Positions 24,393-33,448 of a stretch of 64,000 nucleotides of DNA are shown in pieces. Source of the stretch: Microbispora rosea subsp. aerata (GTDB taxonomy: Bacteria > Actinomycetota > Actinomycetes > Streptosporangiales > Streptosporangiaceae); contig NZ_BMPY01000003.1 of NCBI RefSeq assembly GCF_014647835.1, forward strand, positions 1-64,000, read 5' to 3'. A program made the position numbers and the translations under genes. The notes beneath the pieces are model-generated. The model worked only from the letters and a program-made list of their open reading frames with translations, was not told the origin of the DNA and ran no database searches. Positions within the stretch are counted from its first letter, which is position 1, and each line of letters opens with the position of its first letter.

Positions 24393-25376
24393 ATGCGCCT
24401 CGACGCCCACGACGACCCGGCGGTCCCGGACCCGGCGCTGCGCCGGCCGTTCGGCCGCACCGGCCTGACGGTGACCCCGATCTGCGTCGGCACCAGTCCG
24501 CTGGCGAGCATGCCGGGACTGTACGGGTACGAGGTCGGCGAGCAGCGCGCGCGGGCCACGGTGGAGGCCGTGTTCGACGGGCCGTTCAACTTCCTCGACA
24601 CCTCGAACAACTACGGCGGCGGCAGCGCCGAGCGGCGCATCGGCGCCGTGGTCCGCGAGCGCGGCGGCGTCCCCGCCGGGTTCGTCCTGGCCACCAAGGT
24701 CGACGCGGACCCCGGCACCGGCGACTTCTCCGGCGAGCGCGTGCGCCGCTCGGCCGAGGAGAGCCTGGAGCGGCTCGGCGTCGACAGCGTGCCGCTGCTC
24801 TACCTGCACGACCCCGAGTTCTACATCACGTTCGAGCAGGCCATGGCCCCCGGCGGGGCGGTGGAGGCGCTGGTGGCGCTGCGGGACGCCGGCGTCGCCG
24901 CCCACATCGGCATCGCGGGCGGCCCGATCGGCCTGTTGCGAGACTTCGTCGCGACCGGCGTGTTCGACGCCGTGATCAGCCACAACCGGTGGACTCTGGT
25001 GAACCGCGAGGCCGCGCCGCTGCTCGACGAGGCCCATGAGCGCGGCGTCGCCTTCGTCAACGGCGCGCCGTACGGTGGCGGGATGCTGGTCAAGGGACCC
25101 GACGCCCAGCCCCGCTACGCCTATCGGGACACCGCCGAGTCCGTCCGGGAGGCGGTCCGCGCCATGCGGAAGGTGTGCGACGAGCACGGCGTGTCCCTTG
25201 CCGCCGCCGCGTTGCAGTTCTCGCTGCGCGACCCCAGGGTGGCGTCCACCATCATCGGCATCTCCGAACCCGAGCGGATCGAGGAGACGCTGCGCCTCGC
25301 CACCACCCCGATCCCGCCGAGCCTGTGGGATGAACTCGACCGGCACCTGCCCACCCCCGCCACCTGGCTCGACTGA
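24393..25376 (+). CDS. Aldo/keto reductase, sugar dehydrogenase type
   Basis: A 327-residue aldo/keto reductase. The opening GRTGLTVTPICVGTSPLA is followed by the catalytic region FLDTSNNYGGGSAERRIG (Asp and Tyr), the lysine in VLATKVDA, and the histidine of LLYLHDPE. The C-terminal cofactor loop is STIIGISEPERIEETL. The type matches D-threo-aldose 1-dehydrogenase/L-fucose dehydrogenase relatives that oxidise free pentoses or deoxyhexoses. With the epimerase upstream and the GH10 enzyme nearby, a role in pentose or xylo-oligosaccharide use is a reasonable inference. The ATG at 24393 has GGAAGG upstream. Confidence 0.85.
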   Translation: MRLDAHDDPAVPDPALRRPFGRTGLTVTPICVGTSPLASMPGLYGYEVGEQRARATVEAVFDGPFNFLDTSNNYGGGSAERRIGAVVRERGGVPAGFVLATKVDADPGTGDFSGERVRRSAEESLERLGVDSVPLLYLHDPEFYITFEQAMAPGGAVEALVALRDAGVAAHIGIAGGPIGLLRDFVATGVFDAVISHNRWTLVNREAAPLLDEAHERGVAFVNGAPYGGGMLVKGPDAQPRYAYRDTAESVREAVRAMRKVCDEHGVSLAAAALQFSLRDPRVASTIIGISEPERIEETLRLATTPIPPSLWDELDRHLPTPATWLD

Positions 25377-25435
25377 CCAAACCGACCAGCCCGCGATCGG
25401 CCGTCCCCAGCTCCGCCCGGCCCACAGAACAAACA

Positions 25436-25469
25436 CGACCGGCACCTACCCACCCTCACCACCTGCTCC
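25436..25469 (+). repeat. Degenerate duplicate of the aldo/keto reductase 3' end
   Basis: This 34-base stretch repeats 25337-25370, the last codons of the aldo/keto reductase gene, with only a few differences (shared core CGACCGGCACCT, then CCCACCC and CCACCTG). The copies are about 99 bases apart. It looks like a scar of a tandem duplication or rearrangement just before the truncated ABC gene. Confidence 0.6.
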
Positions 25470-25672
25470 GTGACGGGTCGTGGGCTCGACCGCCATACGG
25501 CGCGGGTGTCGGCACGGGGCGTCGTAGCCGGAGCGGCGGGCGCGAACGCGCCGGACCGACGGACGTGGACGCGGAGGATCACGCCGGGCCGCGCGGGCAC
25601 GGCTGCCCGCGCACCGCCTCGGGACGGATCTCAGCGAAGAGCGCTCACAGGAGACCGGCGTCGCGCACCTTC

Positions 25673-26197
25673 ATGGTCGGAGTGACCGAGCGGGAGAGCC
25701 GGCGGACGATCGGCGGCTACTCGCTCGGGATGCGGCAGCGGCTCGGCATCGCGCACGCACTGCTCGGCGATCCCGAGGTGCTCGTCCTGGACGAGCCCGC
25801 CAACGGCCTCGACCCCCAGGGCATCCACTGGATGCGCCGCCTGCTGCGCGACCTCGCCGACGCCGGATGCGCCGTGCTGCTCAGCTCGCACTTGCTGCAC
25901 GAGGTGGAACAGGCGGCGGACCGCATCGTGATGATCGGCCGTGGCCGCGTGCTCGCCGAGGGCACGGTCGAGGAGCTGAGCCGGGGCCGCGGCCTCGAAC
26001 AGACCTTCCTCGAACTGACCGCGCACCCCGACCGGAGCCCGGACAACCAAGCGTCCCCGCGTACGAACGCGGGCGGGCGCATCCGCTCCGGCTCCGGCAC
26101 GCACGCGAACCCGGGCACACAGGGCGACTCGGCAACACATGCGACCCCGAGCCGCAACGCAGGCCAGGGACCGATGCCGGGTGGAGACACCACATGA
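25673..26197 (+). pseudogene. 5'-truncated ABC transporter ATP-binding protein
   Basis: The frame encodes only the second half of an ABC ATPase: the signature YSLGMRQRLGIAHALLGDP, Walker B VLVLDEPANGLDP, and the switch histidine in LLSSHLLHEVE. The Walker A P-loop and the first 110-130 residues normally found are absent, and nothing upstream in any frame restores them. Residue 1 falls at MVGVTERESRR, in the middle of the usual helical region. Without Walker A the product cannot bind ATP normally, so I call it a pseudogene. About 60 extra Ser/Thr/Gly-rich residues follow the conserved part. It overlaps the permease gene by ATGA. Confidence 0.75.
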
Positions 26198-27015
26198 CCG
26201 TCACGACCAGCCCCGGGCGCCGCCTCAGCAACATCGCGGGGGCCGGACCGAGCCCCGTCACGAAGGACGACACGATGACCACCACCACTCGGATCCCGTT
26301 CCGCCGGCTGCTCGTGGTCGAAGCCCGCAAGCTCATCGACACCCGCAGCGGCAAGATCATCGCGTCGATCATGCTCGCGCTGGTGATCGCGGCCGTCGCC
26401 GCGCGCGGAGCCGTCGTCGGGCCGAAGCTGCAGACGCTGGTGGGCACCGCCGGGATCGTCCTCAGCACGCTGCTCCCGGTGCTCGGCATCCTCACGGTGA
26501 CGAGCGAGTGGACGCACCGCACGGCGCTGACCACCTTCGTGCTTGAGCCGCGCCGGCATCGCATCCTCGCCGCGAAGTGCCTGCCGCCCCTGCTCGCGGC
26601 GGTGGCGCTCTCGCTGTTCGCCATGCTGGTCGCGGTGCCTGCGACGGCGGTGGCGGCCGAGCTGCGCGGCATGCCCGCGGTCTGGGATGTCCGGCCTGCG
26701 GCGTTGCTCGGGTGGACCGGTGTCAACGTCTTGTCCGTCGCGGGCGGCCTCGCCCTCGGGGCGCTGCTCCTCAACGCGCCCGCCGCGATCGTGATCTTCC
26801 TGTCGACTCCCGTCCTGTGGGCCGTCGTCGGCAGGCTCGGCTCGGTCGGCGCGGCCCTCGCCGAGTGGCTCGATCTCAACACCACCAGCAGTCCGCTGAT
26901 CGACGGCGACCTGACCTGGGGCGAAGGCGCCCGGCTCGCGACATCCGTCGTCTTCTGGATCGTCCTCCCCATGACCATCGGCCTCGTCCGCATGCTCCGC
27001 AAGGAGCCGACCTGA
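26194..27015 (+). CDS. ABC-2 type transporter permease
   Basis: A 273-residue membrane protein with about six hydrophobic segments, of the ABC-2 family that usually pairs with an ATPase like the fragment upstream. The conserved RRLLVVEARKLIDTRSGKII precedes the first membrane helix, and SEWTHRTALTTFVLEPRR follows the second or third, as in bacterial ABC-2 exporters of the NatB/YhaP type. It starts within the ATPase stop (ATGA). With the ATPase truncated, it either uses another ATPase or is on the way to loss. Confidence 0.75.
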   Translation: MTVTTSPGRRLSNIAGAGPSPVTKDDTMTTTTRIPFRRLLVVEARKLIDTRSGKIIASIMLALVIAAVAARGAVVGPKLQTLVGTAGIVLSTLLPVLGILTVTSEWTHRTALTTFVLEPRRHRILAAKCLPPLLAAVALSLFAMLVAVPATAVAAELRGMPAVWDVRPAALLGWTGVNVLSVAGGLALGALLLNAPAAIVIFLSTPVLWAVVGRLGSVGAALAEWLDLNTTSSPLIDGDLTWGEGARLATSVVFWIVLPMTIGLVRMLRKEPT

Positions 27016-27135
27016 CGATGCCGCGCCACAACCCGCACCCGACAGGCCGCTTTTCCCTGCACCCGCCAGGCCGACCTCCTACGCTTACCGCCAGCACGAC
27101 GCGTCAGATAGGGACAGACCCCGGCGAAGCGTGTG

Positions 27136-28230
27136 TCACAGGAGATCGAGGAGCGCGGCCACCCGCTCGACCTCCGCGGCGAGAAGCTTGTCCGGCACCG
27201 GTTCGAACAGCTCCACGACCGGCCGCCCCTCCTTCGCCTCCCACACGCCCGCCACCTTCCCCCGGTGGATCACGACGGGTGAGATCCATCCGGCCGTCCG
27301 GCTGACCTTGGGCCGGACGGCCTTCGGCAGGAGCGGTTCGAGGTCGCGCGGCGCGCCCAGGATGAACTGGTCGAAGCCCGGCAGCAGACGCACGCCCTCG
27401 GACGGCGAGCAGGACAGCAGGTCGTCGAGAAGTTCCGCCGGCAGCACGGCGGGCTCGCCCTCCACCTCGACCCGCGCGAGCTCGCCCTCCAGCTCCCCGA
27501 ACCAGCCGCGCAGGACGGCCTTCGGTGTGGCGCCGCGCAACAGCCAGGCGTCGAACATCTTCGGGGTGGCCGGGCCGTGGGCTCCGAGGAACGCGCGGAG
27601 CACCCGCACTCCCCCCTCCTCGGGTGAGAGCGCCTCTCCCCGGCCGCCGGGCAGCCAGTCGGCGGGCGTGGTGAAGGTGACTCTGCCGTCGCGCGGCGGG
27701 CCGTAACACAGCTCGCCGAGGAAGCTGAGCGGCTTGAGCAGCGCGCCCCAGCCGGACGTGAGGGCCTGCCTCACGTGGGTGTCTCCGGTCACCTCGATGA
27801 CCGCCTCGACCAGTTCCTCGCGGGTCAGCACCCGGCCGGACAACGCGCGCGGAACAGCGTCCACGACGGCCTCGATCTCCCGGGCCGACACCCCGTGGCC
27901 GCGCTGCCAGGAGGCTTTCTCCCAGAACCGGTACGCCCCGAGGGCGGCGCGGTAGGCGGGGAACTCGTCGGCCGGGAGGAGATGGAGCGTGCCGCGCATC
28001 ATCCAGGTCTTGACCAGCGTGCGGTCCCGCCACAGGGCGTCCTCGATCTCCCCCGGACGCGGGCTCGCGTGCCGTACGGCGACGGCCAGCGCCGCCGACG
28101 AGGCGACCTGAGCCTGCACGCCGCACAGACGGCGCGCGATCGCCACCGCGTCACCGCCGTCCGCGAGCTCCACGAACTGCCGTCTCAGCCTCCAGGCGAG
28201 CACCTGCGCCCACGTCGTCTCAGCAACCAC
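27136..28230 (-). CDS. Winged-helix DNA glycosylase-like protein (AlkZ/HTH_42 family)
   Basis: A 364-residue protein of the AlkZ/DUF1006-type winged-helix family. AlkZ and YcaQ are DNA glycosylases that unhook bulky or crosslinked bases. The catalytic QxQ-type motif is present as GVQAQ at about residue 37-41. Other landmarks are LVKTWMMRGTLHLL near residue 70 and LLPGFDQFILG in the C-terminal third. AlkZ itself protects Streptomyces from azinomycin. This copy may be a general repair enzyme or may belong to a resistance function. The start is the GTG at 28230. Confidence 0.8.
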   Translation of the reverse strand: MVAETTWAQVLAWRLRRQFVELADGGDAVAIARRLCGVQAQVASSAALAVAVRHASPRPGEIEDALWRDRTLVKTWMMRGTLHLLPADEFPAYRAALGAYRFWEKASWQRGHGVSAREIEAVVDAVPRALSGRVLTREELVEAVIEVTGDTHVRQALTSGWGALLKPLSFLGELCYGPPRDGRVTFTTPADWLPGGRGEALSPEEGGVRVLRAFLGAHGPATPKMFDAWLLRGATPKAVLRGWFGELEGELARVEVEGEPAVLPAELLDDLLSCSPSEGVRLLPGFDQFILGAPRDLEPLLPKAVRPKVSRTAGWISPVVIHRGKVAGVWEAKEGRPVVELFEPVPDKLLAAEVERVAALLDLL

Positions 28231-28516
28231 CCCACACTTCTACACGCCAGGTACGACAAATCGCGCACCCGATACGTGGTCGTGCGAGTTCTTGCTCGAA
28301 TGACGGTCCGGCGCGGAGATCATGATGACGTCGGGGGCAGCGCCCACCCGCGATCCGCAAGGAATGGCTGGATCGCCGTCATGCGTTCGCCTTCACGCTT
28401 ATCGGAGACGTGCGAGACCGCATCGAAGAGACGCCGCGCGCCGCCGCCCGATCCGGAGGAACGGCACCGCATGATCAACCGGCGGCGGGAAAAGTCCGCG
28501 CGGTCGTCCGAAGGTG

Positions 28517-29128
28517 TCAGCCGAGCCGGCGCAGGAGGTGGTCGCGGACGGCGTGGTCGCCGGGGCCGCCCCGCTCCGCGAGGCGCTCTGCGACGTACCG
28601 GCGGTGGGCCTCGTCCACGTTCCCGCCGTACTTGAACTTGCCGTTGATCTTCTGGATGGTCAGCCGGAGCCCGCGGATGCCCGGCAGGCGCCGGTGATGC
28701 TCGGCGGGGTCGGCGAGATCGTGATCCAGGTGGGCGAGCTGGGCGCGCAGGATGCCGAGCTTGCCGTCAACGTCGTCGACGATCTCCGCGTGACAGATCA
28801 GTTGAACGGCCGCGTAGTAGGTCGTGGGGACGCCGAGCCGGGGGTCCTCGCCGGTGCCGGGCAGCGCCTTCCACGCGCCCTCGACGTACGCCCAGTCGCC
28901 GGCCACGGCCATGACCACGGCGGGGTTCTCCTCGATCGCCGGCCAGACGGGGTTGGGCCGGGCGAGGTGCAGCAAGATCGTGGACGGGTCGGCGAGGAGG
29001 AACTGCGTCGGCACGATCACCGGCACGTCGCGGCCGCGTCCGGACGCGATGAGGTGGCCGAACTCGTTCGCGCGGACGAAGGCCAGCGCCTCCTCGTCCG
29101 TGGCGGCGTCCCAGGGGTGGATCAGCAC
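28517..29128 (-). CDS. PaiB-like FMN-binding protein
   Basis: A 203-residue protein of the FMN-binding negative regulator (PaiB) family. Landmarks are the opening HPWDAATDEEALAFVRANEFG, PVIVPTQFLL, LLHLARPNPVWPAI, the WAYVEGAWKALPG segment and the C-terminal IQKINGKFKYGGN. PaiB was first described in Bacillus as a repressor of sporulation and protease genes, but many homologues are simply split-barrel flavoproteins. The start is the GTG at 29128. A TACAGT box lies 6 bases upstream, which suggests a leaderless message. Confidence 0.82.
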   Translation of the reverse strand: MLIHPWDAATDEEALAFVRANEFGHLIASGRGRDVPVIVPTQFLLADPSTILLHLARPNPVWPAIEENPAVVMAVAGDWAYVEGAWKALPGTGEDPRLGVPTTYYAAVQLICHAEIVDDVDGKLGILRAQLAHLDHDLADPAEHHRRLPGIRGLRLTIQKINGKFKYGGNVDEAHRRYVAERLAERGGPGDHAVRDHLLRRLG

Positions 29129-29213
29129 CTTTTCACTGTACGCACCCGCCCTGTCGGCATACCTCGTCGATTTCCTGTGCTCTTCGCCACTGGATCACCG
29201 TGATGGGAACGGT

Positions 29214-30437
29214 TCAGCCGGTCCAGGAGCTGTTGAGGAAGGACATCAGCATCGGCACCATGAGCGGTCCGATCACCGCGGCATAGAGGATGATCACCGA
29301 TCGGCGCCGGGCCCCCGCCCTGCCGATGAGCACCCACAGCGGCCACCACAGCAGCGCCGACCGGGGGATCGACATGTAGAACGTGGAGGTGACCAGCGCG
29401 CCCCACTGCAGCCCGACGTAGACGAACTCGGCCCAGCGGCGGGTGATGAGCAGCCAGACGAGCAGCAGCACCCCCACGATCGCCGCCGCGATCTCCATCC
29501 GGAACATCGGCCCGAACCCGTCGTCGCCTCCGGTCGAGTCCCATGTGGTGCGGAACGCCTCCCAGGGCCAGACGAGCTTGCGGCCCCAGCCGGTCTGCTG
29601 CGCGTTGTTCCAGGCCAGCCAGTCGCCCGTACGGGAGTACTGGTAGGCGGCGTACGCCAAGATCGGCGCGAACGGAAGCGCGAGCCAGAGCCCCCGCCAC
29701 CAGCTGGTCCAGCCGTCCCTCCGGATGCGGCTGACGACGAACTCGACGATCAGCGCGACGGCCAGGAACAGCCCGGTGATCCGCACGCAGGACGCCCCGG
29801 CGGCCAGGGCGCAGGCCAGCGGCCAGGCGCGGCGGCGGGCCGCCAGCCAGGCGGGCAGCACGAAGGCGAGGAAGAGCGCCTCGGAGTATCCGGCGAACAG
29901 GAACACGGCGGGGGGACACAGCAGCAGCGCCAAGACGGCCCAGCGTCCCGCGCCGGGCGGCCCCTCCAGGTCAGCGAGCCTGGCCAGCGCCGCCACGGCC
30001 ACCGCACCGGCCACGAACGAGATGATCAGGCCGGCCAGCGTCCAGTCGTCCACCACCAGGTGGACCAGCCGCAGCGCCAGCGGCAGGCCGGGGAAGAACG
30101 CCGGCAGCCCCGGGTCGGGCTCCAGCTTCGGGTCGCCGTCGTACCCGAACTCCGCGATCTTCCGGAACAGGTCGACGTCCCAGTGCTTCCACCTCTCCAG
30201 CAGCGGAGCACGGTTTTGCCCGGAGACCAGCAGGATGCCGTAGAGCGCCACGAGGAGCATGCCGGCCCGGGTGCCCACCCACAGCAGCAGCGCGTCGCGG
30301 ACGCTGGAGCTGCGGTGGAGCGGCTCGGGGGCGGCCTCGCCGGCCGACGGGCCCGGCTGCTCGGAGGCATCCGTGTCCGGCCCCGTCGGGCGCCCGCGTT
30401 CGGGGTCGCGCTCAGCCTCCCGGACGGTAGCCGCCAC
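29214..30437 (-). CDS. PIG-V-like glycosyltransferase, multi-pass membrane
   Basis: A 407-residue integral membrane protein of the GT-C type, close to the GPI mannosyltransferase 2 (PIG-V) group found in actinobacteria. Such enzymes take a lipid-linked sugar, usually polyprenyl-phosphate mannose. The first large loop carries KHWDVDLFRKIAEFGYDG with the acidic residues expected of GT-C enzymes. About ten hydrophobic helices follow, ending in PRSALLWWPLWVLIG. A cytoplasmic N-terminus of about 50 polar residues precedes the first helix. I choose the GTG at 30437 because GAGGAGG lies just upstream. Confidence 0.78.
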   Translation of the reverse strand: MAATVREAERDPERGRPTGPDTDASEQPGPSAGEAAPEPLHRSSSVRDALLLWVGTRAGMLLVALYGILLVSGQNRAPLLERWKHWDVDLFRKIAEFGYDGDPKLEPDPGLPAFFPGLPLALRLVHLVVDDWTLAGLIISFVAGAVAVAALARLADLEGPPGAGRWAVLALLLCPPAVFLFAGYSEALFLAFVLPAWLAARRRAWPLACALAAGASCVRITGLFLAVALIVEFVVSRIRRDGWTSWWRGLWLALPFAPILAYAAYQYSRTGDWLAWNNAQQTGWGRKLVWPWEAFRTTWDSTGGDDGFGPMFRMEIAAAIVGVLLLVWLLITRRWAEFVYVGLQWGALVTSTFYMSIPRSALLWWPLWVLIGRAGARRRSVIILYAAVIGPLMVPMLMSFLNSSWTG

Positions 30438-30824
30438 GTGCCGCCTCCTCTCGCCTCTGCCGCCCGTCGCCGCCGGCTGTCCTTCCGCTCCGGTGAGAGC
30501 TTCACCGTTCCGTCGGGTCGCCCGGCCAGGCCGGCAGCTCCACCGTCGAACGCGGCCCGTCCCCCGGGGCCGTACGCGGCGGGCGGCGGCCGCGTGAATG
30601 ATCATCCATGATGTCAAGCGCCGAGGACGCCGCACCAGGGCGGGCTCCGGCGCCGTCCGCGCGAGCCGCGATGACCTCGGGTTTCACCCGTGACGAGCCG
30701 GAGCGACCGGCGCCCCGGGTGAAAGTTGCAGCGCCCGGCGAAGCGAGCGCCCACTGAACGGCATCCCGGCCGGGAGACAGCGCGGCTGAGGGGACGGCGC
30801 GGCTGAGGGAGCAGGGGCGACGGC
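30438..30824. other. Intergenic region with a short 17-nt-spaced direct repeat
   Basis: About 387 bases between the mannosyltransferase promoter side and the end of the monooxygenase operon. GCGCGGCTGAGGG occurs twice, at 30780-30792 and 30797-30809. A small hairpin CGGGT-TTC-ACCCG lies near 30680. I see no gene. Confidence 0.4.
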
Positions 30825-32051
30825 CTACCGCGACGGCCGTTCCACGACCGGGGGTTCGGGCAGGACGAGCGCCGAATGAACCGGATTCCCCTCCGCGGGC
30901 GGCATCGCGCTGAGATCGCGCAGCCTCTCGTCGCGCCGCCTCAGGTCCTCGGCGGTGGTCGGCATGAGGGCGATGCGGCCCGCGCCGACCAGGTCCTGGT
31001 TCGCGGTGACGAAGCCACGGGTGTCGCGCTCGTAGGCGGCGAAGCCCTCCACATAGTCCCCATGCGCGAGGGAGGCCGCGAGCATGTAGGCGCCGACGAG
31101 GGCGAGGCTGGTGCCCTGCCCGGTGAGGAACGACGGCGCGAACGCGGAGTCGCCGACCAGCGCGACACGACCGCTGGACCAGCGGGGCATGCGGATCTGG
31201 GCGACCGCGTCGAAGAACAGGTCGTCCGACTCCCGCAGCGCGGCCAGCATGTCCGGCACCACCCAGCCGACGCCGGCGAAGACCTCGCTGATCAGATCGC
31301 GCTGGGCCCGCGGGTCGCCGAAGGCGTGGAACGGCGTTTCGGGCCGGGCGAAGGTCAGGAGGGCGTTCACCTCGTCGCCGGTCGCGTAGAAGGCCGCGGC
31401 CCTGCCCGGGTCGTTCCACATCGCGACCTCGTTCTTGAGACCGAGGATGTTGGGCATGGAGAATATGCCGAAGGAGTAGCCGAGGTAGCGGTGGAACGGC
31501 TCCTCCGGGCCGAACACCAGCTCCCGGGTGTGCGAGTGCATGCCGTCCGCGGCGATCACCAGGTCGAAGGTGCGGCCGCCGCACCCCTTGAAGGTGACGT
31601 CGACCCCGTGGCCGGACTGGTCCAGGCCGACGATGGAGTCGTCGAACAGGAACTCCACGTCGTCACGGACCGACGCGTACAGCGCGTCGGTCAGGTCGCC
31701 GCGCCGCACCTCCAGGTCCCGCCCCGCGACACCGCCGGTGACGCTCTGCGGGCGCAGTGTCGCCACCACGTCGCCTTCTCCCTCGTAGAAGGTCATCCGT
31801 TCCATGTCGATGTTCGCCTCCCGCAGCCGGGGCATCAGGCCCATGCGCTCGACGACTCCCAAGGCGGTGCCGCGGATGTCGATGGGGTAGCCGCCGCTGC
31901 GCGGCGCGGACGCCTTCTCGACGACGGTGACCTCGTAGCCGTAGCGGTTGAGCCAGTAAGCGAGGGTGGGACCCGCGATGCCGGCTCCGGAGATCAGGAC
32001 GGTGCGCGCGGGTGTGACACGGCCGTGGTTCGGCTGGCCGGTGAGGGTCAT
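30825..32051 (-). CDS. FAD-dependent monooxygenase (class A, tetracycline-hydroxylase-like)
   Basis: A 408-residue class A flavin monooxygenase that would hydroxylate an organic substrate with NAD(P)H and oxygen. The FAD site VLISGAGIAGPTLAYWL is at about 18-34, a DG-type region at LVIAADGMHSHTR, and the GD motif at ALVGDSAFAPSFLTGQGTSLA. The last gene of a six-gene leftward operon, it overlaps the MFS gene by ATGA. The GAAGGAG site lies 7 bases before the ATG at 32051. The family also includes tetracycline-inactivating enzymes, so a resistance role is possible. Confidence 0.87.
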   Translation of the reverse strand: MTLTGQPNHGRVTPARTVLISGAGIAGPTLAYWLNRYGYEVTVVEKASAPRSGGYPIDIRGTALGVVERMGLMPRLREANIDMERMTFYEGEGDVVATLRPQSVTGGVAGRDLEVRRGDLTDALYASVRDDVEFLFDDSIVGLDQSGHGVDVTFKGCGGRTFDLVIAADGMHSHTRELVFGPEEPFHRYLGYSFGIFSMPNILGLKNEVAMWNDPGRAAAFYATGDEVNALLTFARPETPFHAFGDPRAQRDLISEVFAGVGWVVPDMLAALRESDDLFFDAVAQIRMPRWSSGRVALVGDSAFAPSFLTGQGTSLALVGAYMLAASLAHGDYVEGFAAYERDTRGFVTANQDLVGAGRIALMPTTAEDLRRRDERLRDLSAMPPAEGNPVHSALVLPEPPVVERPSR

Positions 32052-33448
32052 GCCTTGACTCCTTCGTGCATGGTACGGACGACGAGCAGGCACAGCGCCG
32101 CGGTTATGCCTGCGGTGACGAAGCCGGTGACGAAGCCGGACTCGGCCGGTACGCCGGAGCCGGCGACGGTGTGGGCGGTGAGGAGGGCGCCGCCGAGCAT
32201 GGCGCCGACGGCCGAGCCCAGGGCGCGGGTCACCAGAAGCACGCTGGTGGCGATGCCGGTGTCGCCTTCGTCGACAGAGGAGGCGACGCTGGTCATCATG
32301 GCCGTGACACACAGGCCGTTGGCGAGCGCGATCAGTGTCTTGCCGACCACCATGTGCCAGATCTCGCCGTGCGCGGCGCTCAGGCCGAGCAGGGCGGAGG
32401 CCATCATGACGGTCGAGATGACGGTCATCGTGCGCGGGCCGAAGCGCCGCTCCCCGATCCCGCCGATCGGCCCGGCCAGCGTCGCGGCCACGGCGCCGGG
32501 CAGGAGGACGAGGCCGATCGTGGTGGGAGACGCCCCGAAGCCGTAACCGTCGCCGGACACGTCGAGCAGCTGCGGCACGAGGTAGGCCCCGTTCGCGGTG
32601 CCGAGGCAGATCACGAACGTCACCACGCACGACTTCCAGACCACGGGCCGTGCCAGCATCCGCAGGTCGATCATGGGCGCGACGGCGCGGCGTTCCACGG
32701 CGATCCACCCGGCCGCGAAGGCGGCCAGCGCGACGACGAGCGCGCCGAAGACGACCGGAGCCGAGCCCGCCTCGGGCGCCAGCGCCAGCACGAGCATGAG
32801 GGTGGAGAGAGTGCCGCTCAGCAGCAGCAGGCCGGGCCAGTCGATGCCCGAGCCGTCCGAGCCGCTTGGCGCGTCGGCGGGCATCAGCTTGTTGACCAGC
32901 AGGGTGAACCCGATGATCGCGAAGGTCGGCAACGCGAACATCCAGTGCCGGGAGAGCGACTCCGCCACGGGGCCGGCGGCCAGCAGCCCTACCATCGAGC
33001 CGCCCACGAACATCCCGCTGACCAGCCCGATGGCGGCCTTGGCCTCGCCCGTCCGCAGGTGTTTGCGGAGCACGATGAACGCCAGGGGCAACGAGCCCAC
33101 CATCGCCCCCTGCAGGATCTGACCGACCAGCAGCACCGGCAGGTTGGGCGCGAGCGCGGAGGTCAGGCCTCCCACCGAGACCACGGCCATGAGCCGGATC
33201 AGCACCCGCTTGCCGCCGTAGCGGTCGCCCAGCTTGCCGGCGATCGGAGTGATGAGCGCACCCGTGATGAGGAGCATGATGTTGAGCAGCGCCCCTTGGG
33301 CCGGGCTCATGCCCAGCTCGCGTTGCAGGAGCGGCAGTGTCGGCGACACGACCGACTCCAGTGCGCCGACGGAGACGGCCAGCAGTCCGAGGGCCACCAC
33401 GGCGGCCCTGCTCATGCGGACCGGCGAGGAGGAGGGGGGTGTGGTCAT
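32048..33448 (-). CDS. MFS transporter, DHA2-like
   Basis: A 466-residue major facilitator with about 14 hydrophobic segments. Motif A-like GKLGDRYGGKRVLIRL follows helix 2, and the antiporter-type region is MFVGGSMVGLLAAGPV. It is encoded between the DUF1275 protein and the monooxygenase with 4-base overlaps on both sides, so export or uptake of the operon's substrate is likely. The ATG at 33448 has AAGGA upstream. Confidence 0.86.
   Translation of the reverse strand: MTTPPSSSPVRMSRAAVVALGLLAVSVGALESVVSPTLPLLQRELGMSPAQGALLNIMLLITGALITPIAGKLGDRYGGKRVLIRLMAVVSVGGLTSALAPNLPVLLVGQILQGAMVGSLPLAFIVLRKHLRTGEAKAAIGLVSGMFVGGSMVGLLAAGPVAESLSRHWMFALPTFAIIGFTLLVNKLMPADAPSGSDGSGIDWPGLLLLSGTLSTLMLVLALAPEAGSAPVVFGALVVALAAFAAGWIAVERRAVAPMIDLRMLARPVVWKSCVVTFVICLGTANGAYLVPQLLDVSGDGYGFGASPTTIGLVLLPGAVAATLAGPIGGIGERRFGPRTMTVISTVMMASALLGLSAAHGEIWHMVVGKTLIALANGLCVTAMMTSVASSVDEGDTGIATSVLLVTRALGSAVGAMLGGALLTAHTVAGSGVPAESGFVTGFVTAGITAALCLLVVRTMHEGVKA

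Noticed and set aside
25565-25672. Upstream extension of the ABC ATPase fragment
   Set aside because: The extra residues have no ABC homology and contain no Walker A, so they do not repair the gene.
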